Source of the DNA: CAYLJO01 sp964383905
GTDB taxonomy: Bacteria; Acidobacteriota; Blastocatellia; Pyrinomonadales; Pyrinomonadaceae
Direction: 5' to 3'
Length of the DNA: 6,427 nt
Assembly (NCBI GenBank): GCA_964383905.1
Contig: CAYLJO010000294.1
Span: forward strand, 1 to 6,427
Shown: positions 5,502 through 6,427 of the stretch, in pieces
Numbering within the stretch: the stretch's first letter is position 1
Layout: each line of letters starts with the position of its first letter
Notes under the pieces: generated by a model
Database searches by the model: none
What the model was told of the DNA's origin: nothing
The model's input: only the letters and a program-made list of their open reading frames with translations
Translations under genes and position numbers: made by a program

Positions 5502-5536
5502 GGCGACACAGAATTACCCCGCTGCCGCTTGTCGCC
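5502..5536. repeat. 7-bp inverted repeat after the zinc-ribbon gene
   Basis: GGCGACA (5502-5508) and TGTCGCC (5530-5536) are perfect reverse complements around 21 nt. The left arm starts 3 bases after the preceding stop codon. There is no T-run, so terminator activity is doubtful; a weak terminator or an operator for the downstream regulator are both possible. The same gap also holds the odd palindrome TGTG-A-CACA (5561-5569), which resembles a compressed Crp-type half-site pair and might be an autoregulatory site. Confidence 0.3.
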
Positions 5537-5622
5537 ATAACCGGTGACCGCCCTGCGGCCTGTGACACAGCCCTATGCTTGGGGCTTCGATCATGGGGGT
5601 CTCCCAATTGACCCGACAACAG

Positions 5623-5628
5623 AAAGGA
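5623..5628 (+). promoter_or_regulatory. Shine-Dalgarno site deciding the start of the Crp-family gene
   Basis: AAAGGA, within GAAAGGA (5622-5628), sits 6 nt before GTG 5635. Upstream in-frame ATGs at 5575 and 5593 have no comparable site and would add 14-20 residues not usual in this family. Confidence 0.65.
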
Positions 5629-5634
5629 TTCCTC

Positions 5635-6360
5635 GTGCCCGCACCAGCCGAATCTCGCCCGGAGTTGACAAACCGCATCCTCGCCGCCCTGCCCGACAAG
5701 GAGCTCGAGCGCTTACTGCGACACCTCGAACCCGTCTCGCTTGTCGCCGGCGAAGTCATCTACGCGCCGGGCGAGCCGATCCGCCACGTCTATTTCCCAC
5801 TGGACGCGGTCGTCTCCATCGCTTCCATTACCCAAGACGGTCACTCGATCGAATTGGGCCTCATCGGGCCGGAAGGGATGGTCGGCCTGCCGGTCGTGTT
5901 AGGCCAGGCGTCAGCCGCCGCCTGGCGGGCCACGGTGCTGGCCCCGGGCGCGGCCATGAGGATGGAGGCGGGGGTGATCGAAAATGAATTCAATTCCTGC
6001 GGGCCGCTCTTGAAACTCTTGCTGCGCCACTCGCAAGCGACGGTCATCCAGGTCTCACAAAGGGCGGTCTGCAACACGCTGCACACAGTCGATCAGCGGC
6101 TCTGCCATTGGCTGCTGTTAACGCACGACCGCGTCGGGTCGCAGGAGTTTATGCTGACCCACGAGGGGTTGGCCGGCATGATCGGGGCGCGCCGCGCCGG
6201 CGTCTCAGAAGCGGCCGCGAGGCTCAGGGGGATGGGGCTCATTAGCTACAGGCGGGGTAAGGTGAGGATCAATGACCGGCGGGGGCTGGAGTCCTGCGCC
6301 TGCGAGTGTTACGGGGTGATCAAGCAGGAGGTTGACCGGTTGTATGGCGACCGGAAGTGA
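5635..6360 (+). CDS. Crp/Fnr-family transcriptional regulator
   Basis: A 241-aa regulator with an N-terminal cyclic-nucleotide-binding-like beta-barrel and a C-terminal winged helix. The barrel covers about residues 20-120: GEVIYAPGEPIRHVYFP (39-55), then VVSIASITQDG and ELGLIGPEGMVGLP. The phosphate-binding cassette region reads WRATV, with an Arg but without the FGE Glu and the Ser of classical cAMP-binding Crp, so the ligand may differ or be absent. There is no N-terminal Cys cluster for an Fnr-type Fe-S centre. A dimer helix (LLKLLLRHSQATVIQVSQRAV) precedes the HTH (about 174-197; LTHEGLAGMIGARRAGVSEA), the wing (YRRGKVRI) and a C-terminal ESCACECY segment, which I recall as typical of this subgroup. 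GTG 5635 is chosen for its Shine-Dalgarno and the familiar 'RPELTNRILAALP' start. Its targets cannot be seen from here; autoregulation via the 135-bp gap upstream is plausible. Confidence 0.92.
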   Translation: MPAPAESRPELTNRILAALPDKELERLLRHLEPVSLVAGEVIYAPGEPIRHVYFPLDAVVSIASITQDGHSIELGLIGPEGMVGLPVVLGQASAAAWRATVLAPGAAMRMEAGVIENEFNSCGPLLKLLLRHSQATVIQVSQRAVCNTLHTVDQRLCHWLLLTHDRVGSQEFMLTHEGLAGMIGARRAGVSEAAARLRGMGLISYRRGKVRINDRRGLESCACECYGVIKQEVDRLYGDRK

Positions 6361-6427
6361 ACGCTAAGGGCGTGGTGGAAGAGTTTGCGTCCTATAACAT
6401 TGATATGCGTAGCAAGAAACCAACAAA
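6357..6427 (+). CDS. Possible start of a further gene, truncated by the window edge
   Basis: GTG 6357 overlaps the Crp-family stop in a GTGA junction, a common coupling arrangement. The frame stays open to the window end, reading MNAKGVVEEFASYNIDMRSK and on. GTG 6375, with AAGGG (6366-6370) 4 nt upstream, is an alternative start. Only about 23 codons are visible, so an open frame by chance is quite possible and no family can be named. The segment also contains TATAAC (6393-6398), which could instead belong to a promoter. Confidence 0.35.
   Translation, partial: MNAKGVVEEFASYNIDMRSKKPT

Noticed and set aside
5544..5987. 147-codon open frame on the plus strand overlapping the Crp-family gene
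   Set aside because: The product is an Arg/Pro/Gly-rich jumble typical of an out-of-frame read; the overlapping Crp frame has clear domain structure.

Overview
The window looks like part of a chromosome from an environmental bacterium, most likely Acidobacteriota (Blastocatellia/Pyrinomonadales type). That placement is an inference from family style: a kinase–TolB-like–TPR receptor, a Crp-type regulator ending in a CECY motif, and a small-HTH/ParA/winged-helix trio all resemble what I recall from that phylum. No rRNA, tRNA, CRISPR array or transposase gene is visible. All supported genes lie on the + strand.

Bases 1-263 are a non-coding leader. It holds a perfect 15-bp inverted repeat (71-85/93-107) that extends to a roughly 57-nt foldback, a pair of 7-bp direct repeats, and a good sigma70-like promoter (209-237) in an A+T-rich patch. 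Bases 264-2369 form a tightly coupled plasmid-like maintenance cassette: a 66-aa MerR/excisionase-like HTH protein, a ParA ATPase (1-base overlap), and a 382-aa winged-helix protein (44-base overlap) that I interpret as a replication-initiator-like protein. No ParB is seen.

The most interesting signal is inside the winged-helix gene. A CCTACCACC motif occurs in 10-bp-phased tandem copies and once inverted, in the two stretches that encode low-complexity protein linkers. The same DNA word is read in different frames (PTT; SYHL; and, inverted, LVVGG), so the conserved thing is the DNA. The inverted copy is followed by about 135 bp at roughly 63% A+T in an otherwise G+C-rich gene. This order (DNA-binding domain, iterons in the linker, A+T-rich stretch, C-terminal domain) is the layout of the lambda O gene with its internal origin. 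I propose an intragenic iteron-type origin; this is inference and untested.

Bases 2401-4920 encode a membrane Ser/Thr protein kinase with a TolB-like domain and TPRs. Directly after its stop codon, and in the same frame, lies a 30-34 codon relic homologous to the C-terminus of the winged-helix protein. The kinase gene is therefore bracketed by two diverged copies of that tail, a scar of insertion or of loss of a second cassette. Downstream are two 63-aa proteins (a helical hairpin and a zinc-ribbon membrane protein), then a Crp/Fnr-family regulator (best start GTG 5635). A possible further gene begins in a GTGA overlap at 6357 and runs off the window.
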